NCBI RefSeq assembly: GCF_023278185.1
Contig: NZ_CP066356.1
Location: forward strand, 5,634,001-5,698,000
Length of the DNA: 64,000 bases
Origin: Bradyrhizobium elkanii USDA 76
GTDB taxonomy: Bacteria; Pseudomonadota; Alphaproteobacteria; Rhizobiales; Xanthobacteraceae
Direction of reading: 5' to 3'
Positions 41,233 through 50,330 of the stretch are shown here, in pieces; position 1 is the stretch's first letter; each line of letters opens with the position of its first letter. Below the pieces are notes generated by a model. That model was not told the origin of the DNA. It worked only from the letters and a program-made list of their open reading frames with translations, and made no database searches. The translations under genes were made by a program, and so were the position numbers.

Positions 41233-42102
41233 ATGCTGAACGTCAACAAGGACACCATCACCGACCACGTGATCGCCGCGCTCTCGAAGGACATTCCGGA
41301 TCGCAACCGGCAGATCATGACGAGCCTGATCCGCCACATGCACGACTTCTGCAAGGAGGTCGACCTGACCTTCGCCGAGTGGTTCGCCGCGTGCGAATTC
41401 CTGCGCCGCGCCGGCGACATCTCGGACGAGAAGCGCAACGAGTTCATCCTGATCGCCGACATTCTCGGCGTCGAGGTGCTGGTCGACATGCTCGACCACC
41501 GCGTCACCGACGGCGAGAGCGAGTCGACCGTGCTCGGACCGTTCTATCGGGAGAACCCGCCGGTGCTGCCCAAGGGCGCCTCCATCATCAAGAAGACGTT
41601 CGACAACGCGCAGACCGTCAAGGTCAGCGGGCGCATCAGCGACACGGCGGGGCGGCCGATCGAGGGCGTCACCATCGACGTCTGGGAAGACGCGCCGAAC
41701 GGCCTCTACGACCTGCAGGATCCGGAACAGCCGGCCTACAATCTGCGCGGACGCTTCACGACCGACGCCAACGGCGAATATGCCTTCGTGGCGCTCCGCC
41801 CCGAACCCTACCCGATCCCCTATGACGGCGCCGGCGGCGAGCTGCTGAAGTACATGGGCCACCATCCCTGGCGTCCGGGCCACATCCATTTCATGCTTTC
41901 GAAGGACGGCTATCAATCGCTGATCTCGCAGATCTACGATTCCGAGACCAAGTATCTCGACAACGACTCGGTGTTCGCCGTGAAGCAGAGCCTGATCGGC
42001 AAATTCGCCAAGGCCCCCGCCGGCGCCGACACCGACCTGGTTCTCAACTTCGACTTCAAGCTCAAGAAGGCAGCCGTCGAACGGCTCGTCGCCGCCGAGT
42101 AA
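41233..42102 (+). CDS. catA: Intradiol ring-cleavage dioxygenase, catechol 1,2-dioxygenase
   Basis: A 289-residue Fe(III) intradiol dioxygenase with an N-terminal helical dimerisation domain (residues 1-100). Iron ligands are visible as Tyr in VLGPFYREN, Tyr in YNLRGRF and two His in HHPWRPGHIHF. It cleaves catechol to cis,cis-muconate. The neighbouring muconate cycloisomerase and muconolactone isomerase support catechol rather than hydroxyquinol, which related enzymes use. Start at 41233 follows AAAGGAGG. Confidence 0.88.
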   Translation: MLNVNKDTITDHVIAALSKDIPDRNRQIMTSLIRHMHDFCKEVDLTFAEWFAACEFLRRAGDISDEKRNEFILIADILGVEVLVDMLDHRVTDGESESTVLGPFYRENPPVLPKGASIIKKTFDNAQTVKVSGRISDTAGRPIEGVTIDVWEDAPNGLYDLQDPEQPAYNLRGRFTTDANGEYAFVALRPEPYPIPYDGAGGELLKYMGHHPWRPGHIHFMLSKDGYQSLISQIYDSETKYLDNDSVFAVKQSLIGKFAKAPAGADTDLVLNFDFKLKKAAVERLVAAE

Positions 42103-42170
42103 TACCCGTTGCGTCCTGCCAGGCTCCACCAGCCTGGCAGGGCTCATTCAGAACTGACCCGCGAGGACAT

Positions 42171-43349
42171 ATGAGTCGTGCCGTGATCGAAATCGCCGAG
42201 CCCGTGGAGCGAGTGCAGGCTCACGCAAAGGACACTGCGATCCGCAGCATCCGCGCCACCATCGTGGAGGCGCCGACCCGCCGCCGGCACAAGCTCTCGA
42301 ACACCGAAGTCACGCATCAGGGTTACGTGCTGGTGCGCGTCCTGCTCGATAACGGCGTGACGGGCATCGGCGAAGCCTCGACGCTCGGCGGGCCGCGCTG
42401 GGCCGAGGAGAGCGTGGAGTCGATCAAGGCCGCGGTCACGAATTATCTGGCGCCGGCGCTGCTCGGACAGCCTGCCCTCGCCTTCGAAGCCAATGCCTTG
42501 CGCATGAGCAAGGCCGCCACCCGCAATTTCGCCGCCAAGGGCGCGATCGAGTCCGCCCTGCTCGACGCCGCCGGCAAGACGCTGGGCCTGCCCGCCAGCG
42601 CGCTGCTCGGCGGCGCGGTGCGCGAGCGCATGGAAGTGATCTGGGCGCTGGCCTCAGGCGACAGCGGCCAGGAGGTGGAAGAAGCGAAAGAGAAGCTGCG
42701 GCGCCGCGAGCACCGCCAGTTCAAGATCAAGTTCGGCTTCAACCGGCCGCAGGCCGATCTGAAGCGGCTGCAAGCATTGCGCGCCGGCCTCGGCGACGAC
42801 GTGCGCCTGATCGTCGATGTCAACCAGGGCTGGACCGAGGCCGAATGCATCCGTTTCATGCCCGCGCTCGAGGAGCTGGATGTTGCCCTGATCGAACAAC
42901 CGGTGTCGGCGCTGCAACTGGAAGCGATGGCGCGTGTCGCGGCCCGCACCTCGATTCCGTTGCTGGTGGACGAAGCGGCTTTCACCAAGGAGGACATCGC
43001 GCGCGCAGGCGCGATGGGTTGCGGCAGCGTCTACTCGCTGAAGCTCGTGAAGAGCGGCGGCCTGTTCGAAATGAAGCGCGCCGCTGCGGTCGCGGCCGCG
43101 CACGGGTTCGAGCTCTATGGCGGCTGCCTGTTGGAGAGCAGCATCGGCGCGGCGGCGCATCTCGCCGCCTTCGCCACCCTGCCCAGGCTCGAATGGGGCA
43201 CCGAACATTTCGGTCCGCGAATCCTCGTGGAGGATCTGGTCGTCAACCCGATCAGATTCGACGAGTTCGAGATCTGCGCCCCTGATGGCCCCGGTCTCGG
43301 CGTAGAGGTCGACGAGGACAAGATCCGCGCCTTCGCCCGGAAGGACTAG
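42171..43349 (+). CDS. catB: Muconate cycloisomerase
   Basis: A 392-residue enolase-superfamily enzyme. It shows the catalytic KxK (FKIKFGF), metal ligands Asp in IVDVNQGW, Glu in LIEQPV and Asp in LVDEAAF, and the distal Lys in YSLKLVKSGG. It lactonises cis,cis-muconate to muconolactone. It follows catA by 68 bp in the same direction. A chloromuconate cycloisomerase is the main alternative. Confidence 0.9.
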   Translation: MSRAVIEIAEPVERVQAHAKDTAIRSIRATIVEAPTRRRHKLSNTEVTHQGYVLVRVLLDNGVTGIGEASTLGGPRWAEESVESIKAAVTNYLAPALLGQPALAFEANALRMSKAATRNFAAKGAIESALLDAAGKTLGLPASALLGGAVRERMEVIWALASGDSGQEVEEAKEKLRRREHRQFKIKFGFNRPQADLKRLQALRAGLGDDVRLIVDVNQGWTEAECIRFMPALEELDVALIEQPVSALQLEAMARVAARTSIPLLVDEAAFTKEDIARAGAMGCGSVYSLKLVKSGGLFEMKRAAAVAAAHGFELYGGCLLESSIGAAAHLAAFATLPRLEWGTEHFGPRILVEDLVVNPIRFDEFEICAPDGPGLGVEVDEDKIRAFARKD

Positions 43350-43532
43350 CCGGATGACGCCGTTCCCGCGGACAATTGACAATCCGGGGACCCACGCCCA
43401 GTCTTCGCGCTGGAACCATCTCGATCATGCGCTGATGACCACGCGATATCGAACCCGGCAGGATTTTTCCACGGCTTCCCCGGAAGCGCGCGAGCAGGCG
43501 TTCGGCTAGCCGTGACCGATCGTGACGATGTC

Positions 43533-44429
43533 ATGGATCTCAGGCGACTGGTCTATTTCGTCGCCGTCGCCGAGGAATTGCATTTCGGCCGTGCCGCATC
43601 GCGGCTTGCGATCGCGCAGCCGCCGCTCAGCCGGCAGATCGCGCAACTCGAGAGCGATCTCGGCGTCATGCTGATCGACCGGAGCCGCAGCCAGATCCGG
43701 CTGACCCAGGCCGGCAGCGTTCTGCTGGAGCGGGCGCGCGACGTGCTGGAGCGGCTCGACCGGACGCACCGCGAGATCAAGCGGATCGGCGAAGGCTTTT
43801 CCGGTCACCTGCGCGTCGCCTTCGTCGGATCGGCGACCTATGGCGTGCTGCCGAGCGTGATCCAGGCGTTTCGTTCGGCCTATCCCGACGTCGAGCTCGC
43901 GCTGTCGGCGATGAACAATGCCGAGCAGAAACGCGCTGTGATCCAGCGCGAGATCGATATCGCCATCGCCCGGCCCTCGCTCGACGACGAGGAGCTGAAG
44001 TCGGAGCCGCTGCTGCACGAGCCGCTGATCCTCGCGCTGTCAGACACTTCGTCCCTGCTCGAGCAGCAGGTCCCGCGACTGGCGGCGCTGAAGGCCGAGA
44101 CGTTCATCCTCTACCCGCGCAAGCCGCGCCCGAGCTTCGCCGACCACATCCTCAACATCTGCCTCGAAGAGGGTTTCATTCCGAAATCGCAGGTGCTGGC
44201 CCAGGACTACCAGACCGCGATCAGCCTGGTGTCGGTCGGCGTCGGCATCGCGCTGGTGCCGAAATCGGTCTCGGAGGCGGAGCGGCCCGGCGTCGCCTAT
44301 CGCGCCTATGAGGGACACAATCCGGGCACTGCGCTGTCGCTGAACTATCGGCGCGACAACCGGATGCCGCATCTGTTCAATTTCCTGAAGGTCGCACAGG
44401 ACGTCACGCGGCGTCAGCGCAAACCGTAG
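43533..44429 (+). CDS. catR: LysR-family regulator, CatR/BenM-like
   Basis: A 298-residue LysR regulator: winged helix-turn-helix (MDLRRLVYFVAVAEELHFGR, AQPPLSRQIAQLESDLG) and a C-terminal effector domain (residues 90-290). Position directly after catB fits CatR/CatM/BenM, which respond to cis,cis-muconate. The ATG at 43533 is the usual LysR start (MDLRRL); a GTG seven codons upstream is possible. It is unusual, though not rare, in being encoded in the same direction as the genes it should regulate. Confidence 0.82.
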   Translation: MDLRRLVYFVAVAEELHFGRAASRLAIAQPPLSRQIAQLESDLGVMLIDRSRSQIRLTQAGSVLLERARDVLERLDRTHREIKRIGEGFSGHLRVAFVGSATYGVLPSVIQAFRSAYPDVELALSAMNNAEQKRAVIQREIDIAIARPSLDDEELKSEPLLHEPLILALSDTSSLLEQQVPRLAALKAETFILYPRKPRPSFADHILNICLEEGFIPKSQVLAQDYQTAISLVSVGVGIALVPKSVSEAERPGVAYRAYEGHNPGTALSLNYRRDNRMPHLFNFLKVAQDVTRRQRKP

Positions 44430-44469
44430 AGCGTTTTCGAGCGAAGTGGATACCGGTTCGCGTGAAGAA
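44430..44469. repeat. Dispersed 40-bp repeat (copy of 36770-36809)
   Basis: AGCGTTTTCGAGCGAAGTGG and the following ACCGGTTCGCG block match the reverse complement of 36770-36809 with two differences. It begins immediately at the LysR stop codon and may end its transcript. Confidence 0.8.
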
Positions 44470-44500
44470 AACGCGTTAAAATAAAGAATCTAGAGCGCGC

Positions 44501-45499
44501 TCAGGCCGCGACCGCCGCCGGCGCGCGATCGTCAACGCGTGCGATCGCCTCGCGCAGCACGTCGATGTCAGCCCCCGGCCGAACGCCGTTCTCCGCGAGA
44601 TACCTGCGGAACGCACGCGCGCCGGGGACGCCATGGAAGGCGCCGACGAAATGCCGCGTGATCGAATGCAGCCGGGTGCCCTCGGCAAGCTGCCGCTCGA
44701 TATAGGGCAGCATCGCCGCGAACACGTCCTTCATCGTGGCGTGCGGCGGAGTCTCGCCGAACAGCTCGGAATCGACGGTAAGCAGCCGCCATGGCTCCTG
44801 ATAGGCCGCCCGCCCCAGCATCACGCCATCGACATGCGCCAGATGCCGTTTCGCCTCGGCAAGACCGGTGATGCCGCCGTTGATGATGATGGGCACGTCC
44901 GGCAATGCCGCCTTGAGGCGATAGGCCCGATCGTAGTCGAGCGGCGGGATGTCGCGGTTCTCCTTCGGCGACAATCCGTTGAGCCAGGCCTTGCGCGCGT
45001 GCACGACCAGCGCATCCGCGCCCGCGGCAATCACACTGCGGGCCAGCGTGTCGAGCGCGACTTCCGGATCCTGGTCGTCGATGCCGATCCGGCATTTCAC
45101 CGTCACGGGAATCCGCACCGCACGCTTCATCGCCGCAACGCCTTCGGCGACCAGCGCGGGCTCCGCCATCAGGCAGGCGCCGAAGCGGCCATCCTTCACC
45201 CGATCGGAGGGACATCCGACATTGAGGTTGATCTCGTCGTAGCCGAAATCCTCGCCGATCTGCGCGGCGGTCGCGAGATCGCGCGGATCGGAGCCGCCGA
45301 GCTGCAGCGCCACCGGATGCTCGCTGACGTCGAAGCCGAGCAGCCGCGCCCGATCGCCATGGATGATGGCGCCGGTCGTCAGCATCTCCGTATAAAGCCG
45401 CGCTCGCCGCGACATCAGCCGATGGAAGACCCGGCAATGCCGGTCGGTCCAGTCCATCATGGGCGCCACAGAAAAGCGATAGTCTTGATATTTCAACAA
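44501..45499 (-). CDS. dusA: tRNA-dihydrouridine synthase A
   Basis: A 332-residue FMN enzyme that reduces uridines in the tRNA D-loop. It has SVAPMMDWTDRHCR at the very N-terminus, LQLGGSDPRDLA, the catalytic Cys in NVGCPSDRV, and VHARKAWLNGLSPKENR, which separates DusA from DusB/C. The start is an unusual TTG at 45499 (or the next TTG), with AGGATAAG just upstream. The 5' end of dusA is a known integration target for a family of tyrosine integrases, and such an integrase gene lies directly upstream, so the first codons may be supplied by the island. Confidence 0.9.
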   Translation of the reverse strand: MLKYQDYRFSVAPMMDWTDRHCRVFHRLMSRRARLYTEMLTTGAIIHGDRARLLGFDVSEHPVALQLGGSDPRDLATAAQIGEDFGYDEINLNVGCPSDRVKDGRFGACLMAEPALVAEGVAAMKRAVRIPVTVKCRIGIDDQDPEVALDTLARSVIAAGADALVVHARKAWLNGLSPKENRDIPPLDYDRAYRLKAALPDVPIIINGGITGLAEAKRHLAHVDGVMLGRAAYQEPWRLLTVDSELFGETPPHATMKDVFAAMLPYIERQLAEGTRLHSITRHFVGAFHGVPGARAFRRYLAENGVRPGADIDVLREAIARVDDRAPAAVAA

Positions 45500-45536
45500 C
45501 TTATCCTATTGTTTCAACGGACTAGACCGGGAACAA

Positions 45537-45642
45537 GTGCACTCGTGTGCACTCCAAACTAGCCAAAATTGCACACGCTTGTACCGCATTTGATCTCGCG
45601 GTGCACACGTAGCGCACACGAAATCGCAGTGGAGTGCACACG
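45537..45642. repeat. Six copies of a 9-mer GTGCACACG upstream of the integrase
   Basis: Copies at 45537 (GTGCACTCG), 45547 (GTGCACTCC), 45569 (TTGCACACG), 45601 (GTGCACACG), 45612 (GCGCACACG) and 45634 (GTGCACACG), all in the same orientation. They fill the spacer between the dusA start and the integrase start. This is the expected place for arm-type integrase sites or an autoregulatory array. Confidence 0.85.
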
Positions 45643-45644
45643 CC

Positions 45645-47372
45645 ATGCCGACCTTTACAAAGCTGAAATCGGGAAGCTGGCGCGTTCAGGTCAGAAGGAA
45701 AAATGAGTACGTCGCGAACACCTTCATCCGGCGGCGTGACGCCGAAGAGTGGGCCATTGACGTTGAGCGTTCAATCGATCGGGGCACTCCAATTCGACGC
45801 TCCCGGTCCCACGAGCAACCACGCATCTTTTTCGATTTGATCGCGTTGCATCTCGATGATCTTGCCCAGGTCGGTAAGCCAGTCAGACGCTCGAAGTTCA
45901 TGGTGTTGAAAGCACTCAAGACTTCTCTCGGGCGAGTGAACATCAAGGACATTACTCGCGAGAAGCTGATCGACTTTGGAAAGAAACGAGCTGCGCAGGG
46001 CGCCGGGCCAGCAACCCTTGCGATCGATTTTTCGTTCATCCGAGCCGTGCTCCTGCACGCCGCCGCAGTTCACGGCATTACTGTATCCGTCGAAAACGTT
46101 CAGTTGGCCCGTGCGGCGCTTAAACACCTCGATCTCGTTGGAAAGTCTAACGAGCGCGACCGTCGCCCCACTCAAGACGAACTCAATCGACTGATCGAAT
46201 ACACTGAATCCAACCCGCTACAATTTATCCCGCTCGGTAGAATTATTCGCTTCGCGGTAGCGACCGCAATGCGCCAGGCGGAGATTTGCCGAATAGAATG
46301 GTCTGATGTCGACATGACGAAACGAACGGTCACCATACGCGATCGCAAGGACCCCCGGCGGAAAGATGGAAATCATCAAATAGTCCCCCTCCTAAATTCG
46401 ACGGGCTATGACGCATGGCAACTGGTTTTGGAGCAACGGGTCGTCACGCGCGGAATTGGGCGGGTGTTTCCCCATCATTCGAAATCGATCGGAGCTACGT
46501 TCCGCAGATCGTGCAAGAACATCGATCTCGACGATCTATGTTTTCACGATTTGCGACATGAAGGCACGAGTCGCCTGTTCGAAGCAGGCTATTCGATCCA
46601 ACAAGTTGCGATGGTAACGGGCCACAAGGATTGGCGAATGCTGCGGCGGTATACAAACCTGAAACCCGAGGATCTGCACAAGGTGCAAGAAGGCCGAGCA
46701 ACCGTCCGTGGAGCAATTCATGGCAATGCTCGCCGTGCGCTAGAATGTATACTGATTAATCCTGAGCACGACGCGTCCGCCACTGAAAGCAGACAGCGGC
46801 CAAAAAGTCGGTATGTCCGCTATGGGCTATGTCGTGCTGTGGTGGTCGCCCACCCATCTAGGCCTTTTTTGGCGAAGAGCGCGCTATGCAACCCTAGGCT
46901 TTTCGGCTCTAGTGAAGCTGAGCGCAGGGGGTGTACCGCGCCTTGGGCTCATCAGCGGCCTCAGCAGCCTGAGCTAGGGCCGCACCTCATTTCGATGAGC
47001 CGGGGCCCGACAAGCCACCCGTATTCATCTGGAATGAAGTTCGCCTCGAACCGCAGCATATGCGCAGCGTTCATCGTGTTCTTATTGCGTCTCGCCCGAC
47101 CGTCTCTAAGGGCGGCCGGGCTTTGCGAGCGGGCGTCACGCCCGTTGATCGGCTGTGCAGTTCTTCTTGAAATCGCTCAACTTGCGCACGTAGTAGCCTT
47201 CGCTTTGGACCGCCTGCCTGATCTCGTCGCTTATCCTAACGACCCTCTTCTTACTCTTGCGCCATTTGCCCTGAGCGCTAATAGCCGGCACCGGAAATCC
47301 CTTTCTCACGACGAGCAAATCGCGCCTGACGTTCAAATATACCTCGACCATGTCGTCTCCAAAAATGCTTGA
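45645..47372 (+). CDS. int: Tyrosine recombinase (integrase) with an over-long C-terminus
   Basis: The first 360 residues form a complete phage-type integrase: N-terminal DNA-binding part (FTKLKSGSWRVQVRRKNEYV), SAM-like core-binding domain, and catalytic residues Arg in ATAMRQAEI, Lys region in TIRDRKDPRRKDG, FHDLRHEGTSRLF, GHKDWRM and the nucleophile Tyr in RRYTNL. Family members usually end soon after that Tyr. This frame continues about 210 residues more, through a terminator-like hairpin at 47094 and opposite a plausible small gene, so the tail is probably not native. ATG at 45645 follows GGAG. It likely integrates the island into dusA. Confidence 0.85.
   Translation: MPTFTKLKSGSWRVQVRRKNEYVANTFIRRRDAEEWAIDVERSIDRGTPIRRSRSHEQPRIFFDLIALHLDDLAQVGKPVRRSKFMVLKALKTSLGRVNIKDITREKLIDFGKKRAAQGAGPATLAIDFSFIRAVLLHAAAVHGITVSVENVQLARAALKHLDLVGKSNERDRRPTQDELNRLIEYTESNPLQFIPLGRIIRFAVATAMRQAEICRIEWSDVDMTKRTVTIRDRKDPRRKDGNHQIVPLLNSTGYDAWQLVLEQRVVTRGIGRVFPHHSKSIGATFRRSCKNIDLDDLCFHDLRHEGTSRLFEAGYSIQQVAMVTGHKDWRMLRRYTNLKPEDLHKVQEGRATVRGAIHGNARRALECILINPEHDASATESRQRPKSRYVRYGLCRAVVVAHPSRPFLAKSALCNPRLFGSSEAERRGCTAPWAHQRPQQPELGPHLISMSRGPTSHPYSSGMKFASNRSICAAFIVFLLRLARPSLRAAGLCERASRPLIGCAVLLEIAQLAHVVAFALDRLPDLVAYPNDPLLTLAPFALSANSRHRKSLSHDEQIAPDVQIYLDHVVSKNA
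47094..47123 (+). terminator. Terminator-like hairpin inside the integrase reading frame
   Basis: GCCCGACCGTC, loop, GGCGGCCGGGC followed by TTTG on the plus strand. It would end the integrase transcript before the stop codon of the open frame, arguing that the original gene ended upstream. Confidence 0.55.
47136..47351 (-). CDS. Small conserved-looking protein, unknown function
   Basis: A 71-residue basic protein (MVEVYLNVRRDLLVVRKGFP at the start; later RVVRISDEIRQAVQSEGYYV) with ordinary codon use and no domain I can name. It resembles small basic proteins seen in rhizobial genomes. It lies antisense to the over-long tail of the integrase frame, and both cannot easily be real; this strand looks more protein-like. 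Confidence 0.5.
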   Translation of the reverse strand: MVEVYLNVRRDLLVVRKGFPVPAISAQGKWRKSKKRVVRISDEIRQAVQSEGYYVRKLSDFKKNCTADQRA

Positions 47373-47637
47373 AAATACTGTTCAAGAACAGAACGAGGCT
47401 CACAGAAATGCAACCGCGTCTTTGAAAGCTGCTGGTGAACATCGGGGAAAAGGCCCTGTTCGGGTGCCAATCGCCGACTCCGGCGGTGTGCTAATGCCAC
47501 AGTCCCGGACGGTGACCGGCACTATGGCCGTCCCCCCTTCCGTCGTCCCGAAATGAAGCTGCAAGAGAAGCGGCAAAGGAGACCGCCAGCGCTGAGCTGC
47601 TTTGAACGAAAGCCGCAACGAGCTGAGAGGTAGACAT
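47352..47637. other. Spacer without a recognisable gene
   Basis: 286 bp between the small minus-strand gene and the DUF2274 gene. Short frames are open on both strands, but none has a recognisable product. Confidence 0.4.
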
Positions 47638-47865
47638 CTAGGATGCGGTGGCACCCAAAGACGCCGCCCTTCTCGCCTTACGAAAATCTGCATCGCTGTC
47701 GAGAAATGCCTCCAGCATGAACGGTATCAGTTCGGTCACCTCTTCCTTGTCGCCATAGGTTTCTGCGTAGAAGACAGCGTATTCGCGCAGCCGCTGCAGG
47801 AGGCTCGGGGAGAGCACGATGGTCATCTTGACCGGCGTACGCTCCGGTAGCTTTGCCAGCTTCAT
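47638..47865 (-). CDS. DUF2274 domain-containing protein
   Basis: A 75-residue protein (MKLAKLPERTPVKMTIVLSP, LREYAVFYAETYGDKEEV, LIPFMLEAFLDSD) matching DUF2274, which is almost always encoded right after trbI in conjugative transfer operons. It starts 3 bp after the trbI stop here, as in intact systems. Function unknown; possibly a small DNA-binding or regulatory protein. Confidence 0.85.
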   Translation of the reverse strand: MKLAKLPERTPVKMTIVLSPSLLQRLREYAVFYAETYGDKEEVTELIPFMLEAFLDSDADFRKARRAASLGATAS

Positions 47866-47868
47866 CCC

Positions 47869-48540
47869 TCACCTGCTCTTCGCTACGACTTGAGCGTCCT
47901 GGTACGGCTTCAGCACCAGATCCTTCGAAACGATCACCCGCAGTGGCCATCCCGGCCGCACGGCGATCGTCGGTTGCACGTCGAGCTCACGCTCCACCAG
48001 GCGCTGGCCCGCACGATTGGTTGTCAGCTGCGTGCTTTCCCGCAGCGCCTTCACGAGATCGCTTTCGTCATTGCCGATTGACAGCTGGGTCCCTACACCG
48101 ATCAGGGTCGCCAAGGCCACACCCTTGAGCAACTGCCAGGTATGGAAGTCCACCTCATCCTCTAGCCCGGCGTAACCCGCAACATCAGTAGCTGGAAGGT
48201 TCTCGATCACGATGGAATTGCCATTCGGTAGGATGAGACGCGTCCAGACGACAAGCGCACGCTTCTGGCCAAAAGCTACCACGCTGTCGTACTTGCCCAG
48301 CAGCCGAGTTCCCTGCGGGACAAGCAGATGTTCACCTGACACCGTATCGAAAATGTTCTCTGTAACCTGAGCGATCGTGGCACCGGGCAAATCCGAATTC
48401 AGCCCCGTAACCAAGCTCGCCGGAATAATCGTCCCTGCCATAACAGCATAGCTGGAAGGGGGCGGCGTCAACGCGTGCGGGTTGGTAGTCTCAGTGTCCG
48501 CTTTCGCTCCCACAAAGGCGAGCTTTCGCGCCTGCGACGA
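47869..48540 (-). pseudogene. trbI: Conjugal transfer protein TrbI, N-terminus deleted
   Basis: Only the C-terminal beta-barrel (VirB10-like) half remains: NPHALTPPPSSYAVMAGTII, SGLNSDLPG-like TGLNSDLPGA, HLLVPQGTRLLGKYDS and a C-terminal VIVSKDLVLKPY. The frame can be followed back to SQARKLAFVGAKAD, a normal internal TrbI stretch, and then breaks into traG sequence near 48540. The inner-membrane anchor and about 180 residues are missing, so it cannot build a channel. A GTG at 48513 could still start a fragment. Confidence 0.87.
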
Positions 48541-49859
48541 GGGTAGGCGCGGATGCCGTAGCCGGCCATGAAGGCGAGCGCGCTCTCAAAGAAATCAAGC
48601 CGGCCGAGCGCAGGAAATTCATCCAGCATCAGGAGCAGCTGGCGATGCTTTGCATCGCCAGCCCTGACGTTCAAGGACTCGGTCAATCGGCGGCCGATCT
48701 GGTTGAGGATCAGCCGGATCAACGGCTTGGTGCGGCTGATGTCTGACGGCGGGACGACCAGGTAGAGCGTGACCGGCCTGTCCGCACCGACGAGGTCCGC
48801 GATGCGCCAATCGCAGCTCTCGGTATTCCGGCTGACGACCGGATCGCGATAGAGGCCAAGGAAACTCACGGCGGTGGACAGCACGCCGGAACGTTCATTT
48901 TCAGACTTGTTTAGCAACTCCCGCGCGGTCGCGGCGACGACGGGATGGACCTTCGGCTCGGCTTCTGTTCCGAGATGGTTGGTAGCCAGCATGATCCGCA
49001 GCGTCTTCTCGAAGGACTGCGCCGGGTCAGCCAGGATCTCGGTGACCCGTGTCAGCGTCTTCTGTTGCTCTGCATAGAGGACGTGGAGGATGACGCCGAC
49101 GAGCAGCGAGTGGCTGGTCTTCTCCCAGTGGCTTCGACGCTCCAATGCCCCTTCCGGGTCAACCAGGATGTCGGCAATGTTCTGAACATCGCGAACTTCG
49201 GCCGCGCCCTTGCGGACCTCGAGCAGCGGATTGTAGCGCGCGCTTGCTGAATCGGTCGGATTGAACAGCAGACAATGCGAGAAGGTCGAGCGCCAGCCGG
49301 ACGTCAGCTCCCAGTTCTCGCCCTTGATGTCATGCACGACCGCCGATGAAGTCCAGGACAGCAGTGTCGGAAGCACCAGCCCCACGCCCTTGCCCGACCG
49401 CGTCGGTGCAAAACACATGACGTGCTCGGGTCCATCGTGACGCAGGTAGTAATTTTCAAATCGCCCGAGGAACACACCCCTGCCCGCGAGCAGGCCGGCA
49501 GCGCGGATCTCCTTCACATTGGCCCAACGCGCGGAGCCGTAGGTCGTGACCAGCTGGTTTTGCCGCGCCCGCCACACCGAATTGACGATTGCAAACAGCG
49601 CGCCCGCAATGCCGCCAGCCGCAGCGATAGCCCCGCCCTCCTCAAATATCTCGGGCGCATAGGGCTCATAGGCGAACCACCATTCGAACAATCGCCAGGG
49701 CAGATAGACCGGATAGCCGCTAACGGCGAACCACGGCGCGCCAAGCCGCCCCTGAAATCCGAGCGCCGCCGCCGTCCATTGCGTCGCTCCCCATGTCGAC
49801 GCGATGACGATGCCGAAGACAACCGTGATCTGACCGACGTAGATTTTTGCCGGAAACAT
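48468..49859 (-). pseudogene. traG: Conjugal coupling protein TraG, C-terminus deleted
   Basis: A VirD4/TraG-type ATPase that normally delivers the relaxase-DNA complex to the secretion channel. N-terminal membrane helices (residues 5-30 and 60-105), Walker A APTRSGKGVG, and Walker B LLLMLDEFPALGRL are intact. After AGYGIRAY (about residue 439) the sequence switches to trbI DNA read in the wrong frame (24 residues), ending at 48468. Intact homologues are around 650 residues. The ATG at 49859 begins the first membrane helix. Confidence 0.88.
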
Positions 49860-50273
49860 TGTCCGCCCCACTCGACGCTCGCAACGAGCGCGGCGAGATG
49901 AAAAGCGGGATGACGGCTCGCATTCAACCTGAATAAAAATCGTCGTCGGCAACGAGATCCGGCTCGATCAAACTCATCGAAGCAAGATCATTGTCGCGGC
50001 AGTCTCGGCGTGGGTGAGGAAGCTCCTCAATTGAAGGTGAATGGCATGATCAAACTGGAACACTGGTTCGACCTTGCCCAGGATTGGTGATCGCGCATGC
50101 GCACACCCAGCGAATGAACGAATCGAACGAAGGCCGCTTGTGCCTTCAACGTCGATGGTCGCATCGACCGTCAGCCTGAAAAAGGGCGCACGGGGACGAA
50201 AGCACTATCGCCGCGCGACGGCATCGATCCCTTACATGGAATCAATTATACTACCATAATACCTCTGTTGTGA
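49860..50273. other. Spacer without a recognisable gene
   Basis: 414 bp between traG and the toxin-antitoxin operator. No open frame with a recognisable product. It is AT-richer towards the antitoxin promoter (TAATACC around 50258). Confidence 0.4.
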
Positions 50274-50291
50274 TTTGTCAAAGTTGACAAA
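50274..50291. promoter_or_regulatory. Candidate operator of the toxin-antitoxin operon
   Basis: TTTGTCAA-AG-TTGACAAA, a perfect 8-2-8 palindrome, 39 bp upstream of the antitoxin ATG. Xre-type antitoxins repress their own promoter through such sites. Confidence 0.6.
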
Positions 50292-50330
50292 GTTGCATTC
50301 GATACCGATATTGAAAGCGGAGTTCAGCTC

